A stretch of 64,000 nucleotides of DNA from Maridesulfovibrio salexigens DSM 2638 (GTDB lineage Bacteria; Desulfobacterota; Desulfovibrionia; Desulfovibrionales; Desulfovibrionaceae). Below are positions 17,307-25,756 of this stretch, piece after piece (position 1 is the first letter of the stretch; the number at the start of each line of letters is the position of its first letter). The notes beneath the pieces were generated by a model. It searched no databases and had not been told where the DNA came from. It worked only from the letters and a program-made list of their open reading frames with translations. Where the stretch lies: NCBI RefSeq assembly GCF_000023445.1, contig NC_012881.1:4047501-4111500 (forward strand), written 5' to 3'. The position numbers and the translations under genes were made by a program.

Positions 17307-17976
17307 CCTTGATGACACTCTCTATGATGAAATGAGCTTTGTTACGAGTGGCCTTCATGCCGTTGCCAAACACGGAGAGACCGCTTTTGGGCTAAATGCT
17401 GAGCAGTCATATCTCGACTTAATTAAAATATTAAATGAGCAAGGACGGGGACGAGTCTTTAACTTATGGCTTGACTCGCATGGGATTATGTCTAAAGGGC
17501 GAGTCTCCGAATGCATTAAAATATACCGTCACCATAAACCAAAGCTGACACTGTTTCCACAGGCACAAGCATTACTAAGTAAATATCATGGAGTAACACC
17601 TCTCTACCTCGTAACTGATGGGCACAAAGTAGTTCAACATAACAAAGTCAAAGCACTCGGTTTAGAATCAAAATTCAAACGTATTTTTATTACGCATCGT
17701 TTCGGCATCAAAAACGCTAAACCTTCAACTTATTGTTTTGAGCTTATTCGCCGCTCAGAGGGATGTGATTGGTCTGATATGATCTATGTTGGGGACAATC
17801 CGAGTAAGGATTTTGTTAACCTCAATAAAGTCGGGATGCTAACTGTTAGAGTGCTCACTGGTGGACACCGCCATGTTGAAGCCAAGCATGGCTATGATGC
17901 AAAAATTGTTATTAAAGATCTTCACGAATTTAATAAACAGATATTCACGTCTATTTTGGGAGCTGGAAATGAATAA
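17290..17976 (+). CDS. HAD-superfamily hydrolase (phosphatase-like)
   Basis: A small-molecule phosphatase of the haloacid dehalogenase superfamily, 228 residues. Motif I is FDLDDTLYDE with nucleophile D6 and acid D8; motif II is LVTDG; the motif III lysine is in KNAKPSTYCFE; motif IV is YVGDNPSKDF. The ATG at 17290 puts motif I at the very N-terminus as usual; an in-frame ATG at 17251 would add an unlikely 13-residue extension inside the upstream gene. It probably dephosphorylates a sugar intermediate made in this cluster. Confidence 0.82.
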   Translation: MILIFDLDDTLYDEMSFVTSGLHAVAKHGETAFGLNAEQSYLDLIKILNEQGRGRVFNLWLDSHGIMSKGRVSECIKIYRHHKPKLTLFPQAQALLSKYHGVTPLYLVTDGHKVVQHNKVKALGLESKFKRIFITHRFGIKNAKPSTYCFELIRRSEGCDWSDMIYVGDNPSKDFVNLNKVGMLTVRVLTGGHRHVEAKHGYDAKIVIKDLHEFNKQIFTSILGAGNE

Positions 17977-19390
17977 ACATACCATATTGTTTATGAGTCG
18001 CGAAAGATGCGATGATTTTTTTATACCTATGGTAAAAGAGCTTAAAAAGAACTTTAATATCGTTGTTACAGTAACAAAGAACAATAAGGAACTCTATTCT
18101 GGGATAGAAGGGATCACTATTGAAGAGTTTCATGACCATGAAACCATGATAACACTTAGCAAGCATATAACTTCTCAACAATTAGAAAAAGTTAAATTAA
18201 TTGAAAATGATCTAGATTTAAACTGCTATAATTTTGACATAAATTATCTTTTATACGAAAAGTTTGTAAACAGGTATCATGGAAAAACAATTCTTGGCTC
18301 TTTAAACAAAGTAATCCCTCAAAGGTTACTACTTGACTATATATTTTTGAACTCCATTATAAAAAAACATAATGTAGAATATGCTTTTTTTGAAACACTC
18401 GACCTTACGGGGACAATGATTCTTGATGCCATGGCCCGGAAGAAGATCATCAAGCAAGCTTTTGCGCAGCAGTGCCACCCTTTTGGTGGAGAACTGCGAA
18501 TAAGAATAACAAGTGGAAGTAAGCGTGAAAGTCGTATGATAGACTATATTTACAACTCAGGAAATATTAATATCGAAAGCATACGTTGGGCAGAAAAAGC
18601 CATTAATCGATACGAAAAAGAAAAACCTACTACAAAATACGACTCTCAACAGGCTGCTCTCGGAAGAATTATACCAAGATACAGCTTGGCTCAAATAATA
18701 GATAAAGCTAAACGCATGTTAGAAGGTGATTCATTAGCGCCTGCATTAATTAAGCTTAAAAACAGGATACTATCAGCTAAATACCTAACTACTGAAGTGC
18801 CTGAAGGAAATATTATTTCGTATTTTCTCCAGCTGACTCCTGAAGCTACGACCTGTGCGCAAACTCCCGAATTCGCAAATCAGGAACACATGCTCGAGCA
18901 AATCGCCATTCACGGAAAATATGGCTACACTGTGGTGATTAAAGAACACCCTGCATGTTATGGCAATCGAGATCCTAAATTTTATAAAGAATTAACAGCA
19001 TTGCCCAATGTGGTCATATTATCACCTTCAGTCCCTACAAGGGACATCATACTGAGAAGTAAAGCAGTTGTAGTAACAACCGCGACATCTGTGGCGATAG
19101 AATGTCTTGCAACAAGAATCCCTGTCATTTGCTTAGGAAAACCATTCATCAATATTTGTAAAAACACCGTCACTGTTGATAAGCCCCATGAAGTCTGGGA
19201 TATAATTGATAGCGTGAAGGCTAATAAAGATGAAGCTATCAAATTCTTGGCTGCTATGTATCAAGGAACCTATGGTAATCCGCAATATAGCCACGTCATA
19301 ACTCATGATGAAATCATAGAAAGAGGCAAGCTAACAGGCAAAGCACTTAAAGACGAAATAGAATTTTATGAAAATATACTTTTGAACTAA
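17969..19390 (+). CDS. Capsule polysaccharide biosynthesis-type transferase (KpsS/LipB-like)
   Basis: A 473-residue cytoplasmic protein whose C-terminal half resembles the Capsule_synth family (GT-B fold, includes Kdo transferases KpsC/KpsS): ISYFLQLTPEATT, NQEHMLEQI, VVIKEHPACYGNRDPKFY, then SKAVVVTTATSVAIECLATRIPVICLG. The N-terminal half is A+T-rich and poorly conserved. It may transfer a pseudaminic or other ulosonic acid from its CMP donor, which would suit the pse genes upstream; that is inference. The ATG at 17969 has GGGAG upstream and overlaps the HAD gene by 8 bases. It is the last plus-strand gene before the IS element. Confidence 0.65.
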   Translation: MNKHTILFMSRERCDDFFIPMVKELKKNFNIVVTVTKNNKELYSGIEGITIEEFHDHETMITLSKHITSQQLEKVKLIENDLDLNCYNFDINYLLYEKFVNRYHGKTILGSLNKVIPQRLLLDYIFLNSIIKKHNVEYAFFETLDLTGTMILDAMARKKIIKQAFAQQCHPFGGELRIRITSGSKRESRMIDYIYNSGNINIESIRWAEKAINRYEKEKPTTKYDSQQAALGRIIPRYSLAQIIDKAKRMLEGDSLAPALIKLKNRILSAKYLTTEVPEGNIISYFLQLTPEATTCAQTPEFANQEHMLEQIAIHGKYGYTVVIKEHPACYGNRDPKFYKELTALPNVVILSPSVPTRDIILRSKAVVVTTATSVAIECLATRIPVICLGKPFINICKNTVTVDKPHEVWDIIDSVKANKDEAIKFLAAMYQGTYGNPQYSHVITHDEIIERGKLTGKALKDEIEFYENILLN

Positions 19391-19409
19391 TCGATTGACA
19401 TGCACGTAT

Positions 19410-19421
19410 TGACGTCTTCCC
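19410..19421 (+). repeat. Left terminal inverted repeat of the IS3-family element
   Basis: TGACGTCTTCCC matches the right end at 20624-20635 in inverted orientation without mismatch. The weak continuation AAGCTGGACC corresponds to ATTCTGTACC at the other end. Confidence 0.85.
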
Positions 19422-19490
19422 AATAAGCTGGACCATTTAAAAATAGAGATTTTTGGCAAACCAACCTATTGTCACAGTAAGGAGTTTGCC

Positions 19491-19757
19491 GTGAAGAAAA
19501 GTAAATTTACCGATGAACAGATTGCATTTGCACTACGTCAGGCCGAAACGGGCACAAAGGTCAACGAAGTCTGTCGCAAGATGGGGATATCCGAAGCTAC
19601 TTTTTACAACTGGAAAAAGAAATACGGTGGTCTTGGCGTAAGCGAGCTGCGCCGCTTGAAACAGCTTGAAGAAGAAAACCGCCAATTAAAGAAACTGGTT
19701 GCCGATCTGAGTTTGGACAAGCAAATGCTTCAGGATGTTTTGACAAAAAAGCTTTGA
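19491..19757 (+). CDS. IS3-family transposase OrfA
   Basis: The 88-residue DNA-binding part of the transposase. It has a helix-turn-helix (AFALRQAETGTKVNEVCRKM, then GISEATFYNWKKKYGG) and a C-terminal leucine zipper (LRRLKQLEEENRQLKKLVAD) for oligomerisation. The composition is that of the IS407 group OrfA. Its stop codon lies 4 bases into the orfB frame, and the frames are joined by a -1 slippery site to yield the active OrfAB fusion. An AAGGAG site stands before the GTG/ATG region at 19491. Confidence 0.92.
   Translation: MKKSKFTDEQIAFALRQAETGTKVNEVCRKMGISEATFYNWKKKYGGLGVSELRRLKQLEEENRQLKKLVADLSLDKQMLQDVLTKKL
19745..19751 (+). other. Programmed -1 ribosomal frameshift heptamer A AAA AAG
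   Basis: In the orfA frame the bases read A-AAA-AAG, the best-known bacterial slippery heptamer. Slipping by -1 here enters the orfB frame without meeting a stop, so OrfAB can be made as one protein. This is the normal expression mode of IS3-family transposases. Confidence 0.8.
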
Positions 19758-20623
19758 AGCCTGCCCAGTTGATCAAATTTGCTGAATATTTGGAGCAGGC
19801 TTACCTAGTCAGCATTCGCAGAAGATGTTCAGTTCTATGTCTTGGAAGATCGAGCTACTATTATAAGTCGGTGCGCAAGGACGATACCCCCTTACGACTC
19901 CGTATCAGGGATATTGCTGAAAGCCGTGTGCGCTACGGTTGCCATAGAATATATATCCTGTTGAGAAGAGAAGGCTGGTATGTGAACCACAAGAAGGTGC
20001 ATCGCATATATTGCGAAGAAGGCTTGAACCTACGCTCTAAACGGCCAAGACGACATATCTCAGCAGCACGCCGAATGGATCGACCAGAACTCTCCACTAT
20101 TGATCAGTGCTGGTCGATGGATTTTGTGGCTGATAATCTGTACAATGGCCGAAGAATCAGAGCATTAACTGTGGTCGATAATTTTAGTCGTGAATGCTTG
20201 GATATTTACGTAGATTCCTCGATAAAAGGTGATAAAGTCGTTGCCAGATTGGAATGGCTACGTGTCATCTCAGGTAGGAAGCCAATACGCATCCAAGTAG
20301 ATAACGGCAGTGAATTTATTTCTAAAGCGCTTGATAAATGGGCTTATGAAAATGAAGTAGTTCTGGATTTTTCTAGGCCCGGAAAACCAACAGATAATCC
20401 GTTTATTGAATCTTTCAACGGAAGTTTTCGGGACGAGTGCTTGAATACACATTGGTTTTTATCTGTTTCAGACGCTCGAACCAGAATTGAAACATGGCGC
20501 AAGGAGTATAATGAATTTCGTCCGCATTCTTCATTGGGAGATCAGACGCCAAACGATTGTGCCCTTGCCCATAAGACGCCCTCAGAAGGCCGAATTTATC
20601 TATATTTGACCGGTACAGAATAA
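19754..20623 (+). CDS. IS3-family transposase OrfB (DDE integrase domain)
   Basis: The 289-residue catalytic part, normally made as the OrfAB fusion by -1 frameshifting. The HTH_21 helix region (YGCHRIYILLRREGW) precedes the rve integrase core with the DDE triad: Asp in CWSMDFVAD, Asp in QVDNGSEF and Glu in NPFIESFNGSFRDECL. The C-terminus carries the usual WRKEYNEFRPHSSLGDQTP. The TTG at 19754 is only a nominal start. Confidence 0.92.
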   Translation: MKPAQLIKFAEYLEQAYLVSIRRRCSVLCLGRSSYYYKSVRKDDTPLRLRIRDIAESRVRYGCHRIYILLRREGWYVNHKKVHRIYCEEGLNLRSKRPRRHISAARRMDRPELSTIDQCWSMDFVADNLYNGRRIRALTVVDNFSRECLDIYVDSSIKGDKVVARLEWLRVISGRKPIRIQVDNGSEFISKALDKWAYENEVVLDFSRPGKPTDNPFIESFNGSFRDECLNTHWFLSVSDARTRIETWRKEYNEFRPHSSLGDQTPNDCALAHKTPSEGRIYLYLTGTE

Positions 20624-20635
20624 GGGAAGACGTCA
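20624..20635 (+). repeat. Right terminal inverted repeat of the IS3-family element
   Basis: GGGAAGACGTCA, exact inverted copy of the left end at 19410-19421. It begins directly after the orfB stop codon, so the element carries no spare sequence on this side. Confidence 0.85.
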
Positions 20636-20653
20636 GTAACAATTAACTAAGCC

Positions 20654-21199
20654 CTAAATTTTAATCCCAGAATAAATTCTCCATTGCGACCGGAGCATTA
20701 GTACCCCGCGCGGAATAAAATGCCATACAGCACGCTTTAAAGGATTCTGAGGCGGGTTATTGATAATTTTGTCTATTACAAAATTATTAAAGCCCGCTTT
20801 TTTATATCTGGCAGCATATTCATCTTCCGAGAAGGCGTGCCATGCTTCATCCTGAGTGGCAACCTGATGAGCTAAATTCTCTTGCTTGTAGGTTGCAATA
20901 ATAAGCCTTCCACCCTTTTTAAGAACCCTCTGACATTCTGCCAGCATGGCTTCATGGTCCTCTACGTAATAATCAACAGCAACCATGAAAATCATATCAA
21001 AAGACTCGTTCTTAAACGGCAGGCTAGATCCTGTGGTCAATAAATCAAGCCCCTTAAGATTCTCGATATTGCTCTCAATATGAATAACGCTATGATGGGC
21101 AAAGGCGTAGCAACCGGGTCTCGATCCAATTTCCAGTACGGATGAATTTTTACCGGCATATTCATTTAATAAATCTTCTAATTCGCGGTACTTAATCAT
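20654..21199 (-). CDS. Class I SAM-dependent methyltransferase
   Basis: A 181-residue small-molecule methyltransferase of the Methyltransf_11 type. Visible are the SAM motif VLEIGSRPG at about residue 20, the acidic strand end VIHIESN, the SLPFKNESFDMIFMVAV region, and the CQRVLKKGGRLIIAT post-motif. The N-terminal lid is short. It is 6 bases downstream of the FemAB-like gene, so both are one transcript, most likely modifying the same surface molecule. The substrate is unknown. The end of the gene is 18 bp from the IS element, with no sign of truncation. Confidence 0.75.
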   Translation of the reverse strand: MIKYRELEDLLNEYAGKNSSVLEIGSRPGCYAFAHHSVIHIESNIENLKGLDLLTTGSSLPFKNESFDMIFMVAVDYYVEDHEAMLAECQRVLKKGGRLIIATYKQENLAHQVATQDEAWHAFSEDEYAARYKKAGFNNFVIDKIINNPPQNPLKRAVWHFIPRGVLMLRSQWRIYSGIKI

Positions 21200-21205
21200 C
21201 GAAAC

Positions 21206-22225
21206 CTACTTCTTTCTTGCCTGATATTGTTGTTGGAGCTGCTTTCTGTACGCATTGCTGAATTGGATCCCCTGAACCAACTTTGATTTCAAAAAATTAA
21301 TGTCTTTGTCGTATTGATTATATGAAACGAGCTCTCCGCCCCAAGACAGCTTAAATTTCATGATATTAATCTTTTTAGGATCACCTGAATCAGGCTCAGC
21401 CCCGACATAGTCGAACCACTTGACTTCGCGCCTGATTGCTTCCTTGATGATGTGCCATTGCAATGCATAGTTGGCAAAGCGCTTCTTCTTATCGTACCTG
21501 GCAGCAGGAGCGGTGGTGATACCTTCAACATACCCCACTTCTTTCCCCCATGTGGCTCCTGACCATGCTAAGGGCTCACCATCAAGAACAGCTACAAAAT
21601 ATGAATAATTTTCATTATCCTGTGCAGCTATATTATTAATTCTGCGAGTATCAATTGTGCTTTTCCGGCCTTTAATATCCTGCCAGAGCTCAATGTGCTC
21701 TTTCTTTTTCAAATCAACAATTTTAATATCTGTCTCGGCAACCCTGCGAACACTTCGACGCGTCTCATATTTCAACTTTTTGAATATGGCCTCTTCACCC
21801 TGAGCAATATCCAATACAACTGTGTGCTTTTTAGTTCTGGTAAACCCTGCAGAAGTGAAAACAGAGTCATAATCATCCGCAAGAGCAGGATTGTCAAAAA
21901 AATTATAATAGGGGGGCATGACTGAAATTGATGTAGCTCTCACTGCATCAGAAAGACTCAATAGGTATTCACACCAATTTTCGAGTTTTTGCTTCTCAAA
22001 ATTTTCGCAAACAGGACCATGAAGTATACGTAGCTGATAGGCAGACAAAAACTTGGTTATCGCCAGCCCGACCTCGGAAGAATAGCAGAAAAAAGGATCA
22101 AGCTGGGCTACTCCGAAGCAATCACAACAATCGATCTTAAAGGTCGGAGCGTAAGCTGTTTTTAAAAAATTCTGATCCGGAGTATCGTGCCAATAAGTTA
22201 ATGCATTATATTGTGTCTGGTTCAC
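21206..22225 (-). CDS. FemAB/GNAT-fold acyl- or aminoacyltransferase-like protein
   Basis: A 339-residue protein with the split pattern of FemAB-like or BioF2-like acetyltransferases: a conserved KLKYETRRSVRRVAETD at about residue 170, YFVAVLDGEPLAWSGATW, and a C-terminal ANYALQWHIIKEAIRREVKWFDYVG. Family members attach amino acids or acyl groups to cell-wall or sugar substrates. The GTG at 22225 is preferred because GGAG lies 6 bases upstream; a TTG at 22279 would extend it by 18 residues. It is a candidate for an unusual N-acylation of an amino sugar in this locus, but it is not a recognisable PseH. Confidence 0.6.
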   Translation of the reverse strand: MNQTQYNALTYWHDTPDQNFLKTAYAPTFKIDCCDCFGVAQLDPFFCYSSEVGLAITKFLSAYQLRILHGPVCENFEKQKLENWCEYLLSLSDAVRATSISVMPPYYNFFDNPALADDYDSVFTSAGFTRTKKHTVVLDIAQGEEAIFKKLKYETRRSVRRVAETDIKIVDLKKKEHIELWQDIKGRKSTIDTRRINNIAAQDNENYSYFVAVLDGEPLAWSGATWGKEVGYVEGITTAPAARYDKKKRFANYALQWHIIKEAIRREVKWFDYVGAEPDSGDPKKINIMKFKLSWGGELVSYNQYDKDINFLKSKLVQGIQFSNAYRKQLQQQYQARKK

Positions 22226-22358
22226 AGTTGACTCCAAGCGTAGACATTTATGCAGCTCACAAAATGGTGTAAAAAACAAGTTTACACTCTCAAGAATTCC
22301 ATGTGTACTATATGGCTACAGGCCATACGATAAATTTTCTATAAATAGGTAAAATTTA

Positions 22359-22392
22359 GCGGCTGAATCACTCGTGAGTGTGACCCAGCCGC
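22359..22392 (-). terminator. Possible rho-independent terminator after the WbpB-like gene
   Basis: GCGGCTG (22359-22365) pairs with CAGCCGC (22386-22392), enclosing a second small palindrome CACTCGTGAGTG. On the minus strand the hairpin is followed only by TAAATTTTA, so the T tract is poor. It lies 24 bp downstream of the oxidoreductase stop codon. Confidence 0.4.
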
Positions 22393-22415
22393 AAAACAGA
22401 GAATTAAAAGCCGAA

Positions 22416-23423
22416 CTAACTGTTATCAATTTTCTTGCACCCGCAATTGTAATTACAATCGACAATTTTGAGAGCAAGATTAAGTGCTTCAAGTCCATCT
22501 TCACCTGTTACGAGCGGGGAAGAATTATCCCTGCAGCATTCCAGAAAAGATTCAATCTCGACACGAAGGGGTTCGCGCTTTTCTACACGAAAACGTGTGA
22601 AATCACCTTCTGCTACTCCGAATTTAGCTTTGAACCAATCACTCTGGTTTTCATTCTGCTCGGCAGCATAGTTGGAGTTGAAGGTAAGATTCTGGTTAAG
22701 GTAATCAACGGTAAACATACCGTTTTCACCGGTCACAGAAATTTCCCTTATCTTAGTCGGAGTTACCCAGTTTACGTCCAAGATACCGAGAATTTGGTTT
22801 TCAAAACGTAGAAGACCAAAAACGATATCTTCGTTATCAGTATTCATGACTTTGGATATTTCAGCAGTCATGGAGTGCACTTCAGACTGTGCAATATAAC
22901 GCATCATATCGAGTTCATGTGTTGCAAGGTCACTTGCTACACCAACATCAGTAATTCGTCCGGGATACGGAGACTGACGTCTGGAATGAATGGTAAAAAT
23001 ACGTCCTAACTGACCATCAGCAAGTCTTTCCTTCAGCTGTGTTACGGCAGGGTTAAAACGTTCAATATGTCCGACTTTAAGTACCCGATTCACTTCTTTA
23101 GCTTTCGCGATCATTTCGCGCGCTTGATCAACAGTCTTCGCAATAGGCTTTTCAACCATCACGTGAATGCCTGCATCGAGGCAATCCATAGTAGCCTGAT
23201 GATGATAAGAGGTGGGTAAAGCGATGGTTACTGCATCAGGCTTTTCTTTATCAAGCATCTCACGGTAATCAGTATAGGCACGACCACCGTAAAGGGCGCA
23301 AAGCCTGTCAGTCTGCGCAGTGTTATGGTCAACTACTCCGACAAGCTCCGAACCGGCAATATCTGAATATAGACGCACATGGTGCTGGCCCATAGCGCCT
23401 GTTCCAATAACTGCTGTTTTCAT
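22416..23423 (-). CDS. Gfo/Idh/MocA-family sugar-nucleotide oxidoreductase, WbpB-like
   Basis: An NAD-dependent dehydrogenase of 335 residues. The Rossmann motif is VIGTGAMGQHH at residues 5-15, the catalytic-type motif is VEKPIAKT, and GHIERFNPAV follows. WbpB/WlbA enzymes oxidise C3 of UDP-GlcNAc-uronate, giving the substrate of WbpE-type aminotransferases such as the one encoded at 4.0-5.2 kb, so the two may work together. The ATG at 23423 is chosen because GGAAAGG precedes it; an ATG five codons upstream lacks a ribosome site. No WbpA or WbpD is in the window, so the complete pathway cannot be shown. Confidence 0.75.
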   Translation of the reverse strand: MKTAVIGTGAMGQHHVRLYSDIAGSELVGVVDHNTAQTDRLCALYGGRAYTDYREMLDKEKPDAVTIALPTSYHHQATMDCLDAGIHVMVEKPIAKTVDQAREMIAKAKEVNRVLKVGHIERFNPAVTQLKERLADGQLGRIFTIHSRRQSPYPGRITDVGVASDLATHELDMMRYIAQSEVHSMTAEISKVMNTDNEDIVFGLLRFENQILGILDVNWVTPTKIREISVTGENGMFTVDYLNQNLTFNSNYAAEQNENQSDWFKAKFGVAEGDFTRFRVEKREPLRVEIESFLECCRDNSSPLVTGEDGLEALNLALKIVDCNYNCGCKKIDNS

Positions 23424-23614
23424 TTTTTTCCTTTCCATTATTTTTATTTAAAGAGGCCGGAATTTGTAGCATAGAATCTTCCGGCAGCTAAATTTCGCGC
23501 TCTAATGAGTCACTTTTTAGTTAACTTGAAGAGCAATGGCAATACAAGTTCAGCTCATTTGTAAAAAACAAATCTATACACAATCACATCTCACTTAAAT
23601 TAATCAGAATATTC

Positions 23615-25648
23615 CTAATTAACTTCTAAGGGATTCCCAAAAGCATCAAGCCAAGCTTTCCCAAGGGCGACCGCACCATCATAATTCAAATGATTGCTAT
23701 CTGCATACAGAGGAACCCCATCAAGAACAGGGTTAAACTGACCATTCTTAGTCAGTCTTTTTAGTAGGTCTTTTGGATCAATTACAATTACACTAGGGTA
23801 CTCAAGCTTAATCTTGTCTATGACTGAATCCTCAAAGCTATGCCGCTTCTCAATATCATTCCAATTAGCAGAAGTATGCAGGTCTGAATTAAAAAGAATA
23901 TTTTTCACATAATTTTGTGAAAGAGGCTCGCGGACATAGGGAATATCTTTAAAAAGAACAGGGGTAACACCATTTTTAACAAGAAATTTTATAGCATCAT
24001 ATAAGCCCAATTCGAAACTAACCTTGTTATCTGAAATGATATCAGAACTTGGCTCTACATTTTCATGCAACATTCGTTCAGGCTTATTCGCGTTTGAATA
24101 AATTCTAGAAGAATAAAACGCCGCAATGAAGACGTACTTCACTTTTCCCTGCGTTACCAATTTACGCCAATATTCATTCATTTCCCGCTTGTCAGCACGT
24201 AATTCCAAATTACCTTGAACATCGCGGTCATAAAAATCTACATTTAATAAAAACGGGGTGCTATCACGAGCAACCTGTAATCCCTTTATTGCATAGGGAG
24301 CACAAATCAACTCTACAAACGGACGTATGGCAGTCGAATGAGAATCACCCAGCAATAAAGCCTGAACGGGGCCGGAGGAATCCATATTCCACATGCTGTT
24401 AGCATTTTCAATATGAGAGTCTGTTGGGGACCCTTTACCAAGCTGGGCCCCCAGATATGGCCTTTCAATACTGCTGACAGCATGTATCGCCTTTCTTTCA
24501 TCCTCTGTGTAACGAGTCATGTAACCATCATCATTGTAAGCACCGTATAAATATATACCGCTTAGACAAATAGGGAGTAAAACGAATGAGCAAAAGGCTG
24601 CCTTGAAGGATATATTTGCTTTTCTGAACGGCTTTTCGATTAGCTTATAAGACAATACAGATAATCCAAGACTCAAACATAAGGCCGGAATTCTGTACTT
24701 AACTACTGAGTGACCAGTATATGCGAGCAACGAAAATACAGGCCAATGCCAAAGATACAAAGAGTAAGAAATCTTTCCCATCCCGCGGAATATAGATGTC
24801 GAAAAAAGATTGGCTATCGGCGAAGCAGACCAACGAAATGGTAGCAGCAGTAAAAATGTACCTAAGCAGGGAATAAAAGCATCCAACCCGGGATATGGGA
24901 GGCCTTCTTTGTAAAAAAAACTTGCATATAAAATTAATGAAAGCCCGGTTATATGGACAAAATTTACAGTCTTTTTCTCAATTATAGGATCTAAAGCGAT
25001 AGGCTTTCGAAACAAAAGCGCTCCCATAGCTCCGAGAAACATCTCAAAAAAACGAGCCGGAATCATGTAGAAGGCAAACTCAGGAAACTTGACTAAGTAC
25101 TGGGAAAGCAGAAGGAGAAGGATAAAAACACTGAAAAGAATTCTAGCATGAAATTTCTTGGGAATAAAACGATAGGCTAACAGAAGAAAGGCAGGCCACA
25201 GGTAGTAAAACTGTTCTTCTACAGAAAGTGACCAAGTATGTGTTAACGGAAACTCTTTAGAATATCCTCTCCAATATCCGCCGAAATATCTCCACAGAAA
25301 GAAATTCGAACACGAGGCAAGAGTAGCAAACTGCGCCTTTGCATAACTAAGCAAAAGGCCCGGCAGAAGTAATTTGTGCGCAACATATGTTGTACCTCCA
25401 AGCACTACTAATAAAGCCGGTAGAAGTCTTCTAATTCTGCGCAGATAAAATATCTTAAAACTGAAAACACCTTGATCAATCTCGTTAACCATAATTGATG
25501 TAATCAAATAGCCCGAGATAACGAAAAAAACATCAACCCCGACAAAACCTCCTTCAAAAAGGGGAAATTGCGCATGCGAGAAAACTACAAGCAGAACAGC
25601 AACAGCGCGCAGCCCATCTATATCTTTTCTATAGGGAATAACACTCAT
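23615..25648 (-). CDS. Acyltransferase 3 / SGNH fusion O-acetyltransferase (OafA-like)
   Basis: An integral membrane O-acetyltransferase of 677 residues that acetylates an extracytoplasmic glycan such as LPS. The N-terminal Acyl_transf_3 domain (about residues 8-350, roughly ten membrane helices) starts with DIDGLRAVAVLLVVFSHAQ, in which the histidine is catalytic, and contains VFFVISGYLIT and HTWSLSVEEQFYYLWP. The C-terminal SGNH domain has ALLLGDSHST (nucleophile Ser) and YADSNHLNYDG (Asp/His). This two-domain layout matches OafA of enteric bacteria. It lies between the WbpB-like gene and the glycoprotein locus, with its own likely promoter. Confidence 0.9.
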   Translation of the reverse strand: MSVIPYRKDIDGLRAVAVLLVVFSHAQFPLFEGGFVGVDVFFVISGYLITSIMVNEIDQGVFSFKIFYLRRIRRLLPALLVVLGGTTYVAHKLLLPGLLLSYAKAQFATLASCSNFFLWRYFGGYWRGYSKEFPLTHTWSLSVEEQFYYLWPAFLLLAYRFIPKKFHARILFSVFILLLLLSQYLVKFPEFAFYMIPARFFEMFLGAMGALLFRKPIALDPIIEKKTVNFVHITGLSLILYASFFYKEGLPYPGLDAFIPCLGTFLLLLPFRWSASPIANLFSTSIFRGMGKISYSLYLWHWPVFSLLAYTGHSVVKYRIPALCLSLGLSVLSYKLIEKPFRKANISFKAAFCSFVLLPICLSGIYLYGAYNDDGYMTRYTEDERKAIHAVSSIERPYLGAQLGKGSPTDSHIENANSMWNMDSSGPVQALLLGDSHSTAIRPFVELICAPYAIKGLQVARDSTPFLLNVDFYDRDVQGNLELRADKREMNEYWRKLVTQGKVKYVFIAAFYSSRIYSNANKPERMLHENVEPSSDIISDNKVSFELGLYDAIKFLVKNGVTPVLFKDIPYVREPLSQNYVKNILFNSDLHTSANWNDIEKRHSFEDSVIDKIKLEYPSVIVIDPKDLLKRLTKNGQFNPVLDGVPLYADSNHLNYDGAVALGKAWLDAFGNPLEVN

Positions 25649-25685
25649 ATCAAACTTACTTATGCAAACATCTTTTGCCGACTAT

Positions 25686-25717
25686 AAAAAAGAGAGCCGA
25701 CCCTAAGGCCGGCCCTC
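25686..25717 (-). terminator. Strong rho-independent terminator of the CTERM glycoprotein gene
   Basis: On the minus strand an 11-bp stem (two G-T wobbles) with a TTAG loop is followed by six Ts (A6 at 25686-25691 on plus). It lies 39 bp past the stop codon of the sequon-rich protein, isolating it from the acyltransferase gene downstream. Confidence 0.85.
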
Positions 25718-25756
25718 TATATTTATCTACGTGGATATAATCCAGTAGTCTGGTGC

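Larger units (their letters stand above)
19410..20635 (+). mobile_element. IS3-family insertion sequence (IS407-like group), intact
   Basis: A 1226-bp element bounded by perfect 12-bp terminal inverted repeats (TGACGTCTTCCC left, GGGAAGACGTCA right), with similarity continuing imperfectly inward to about 25 bp. It has two overlapping reading frames of IS3 type with an A AAA AAG slippery heptamer in the overlap. The flanking tetranucleotides are GTAT and GTAA, so no clean target duplication is visible; one mutation or a deletion could explain this. It sits between converging gene sets (plus-strand pse cluster and minus-strand glycan genes) and breaks no visible gene. Both frames look complete, so the element may be active. 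Confidence 0.9.

Noticed and set aside
19391-19410. Clear target-site duplication of the IS element
   Set aside because: Flanks read GTAT and GTAA; three of four bases match but this is too weak to claim.
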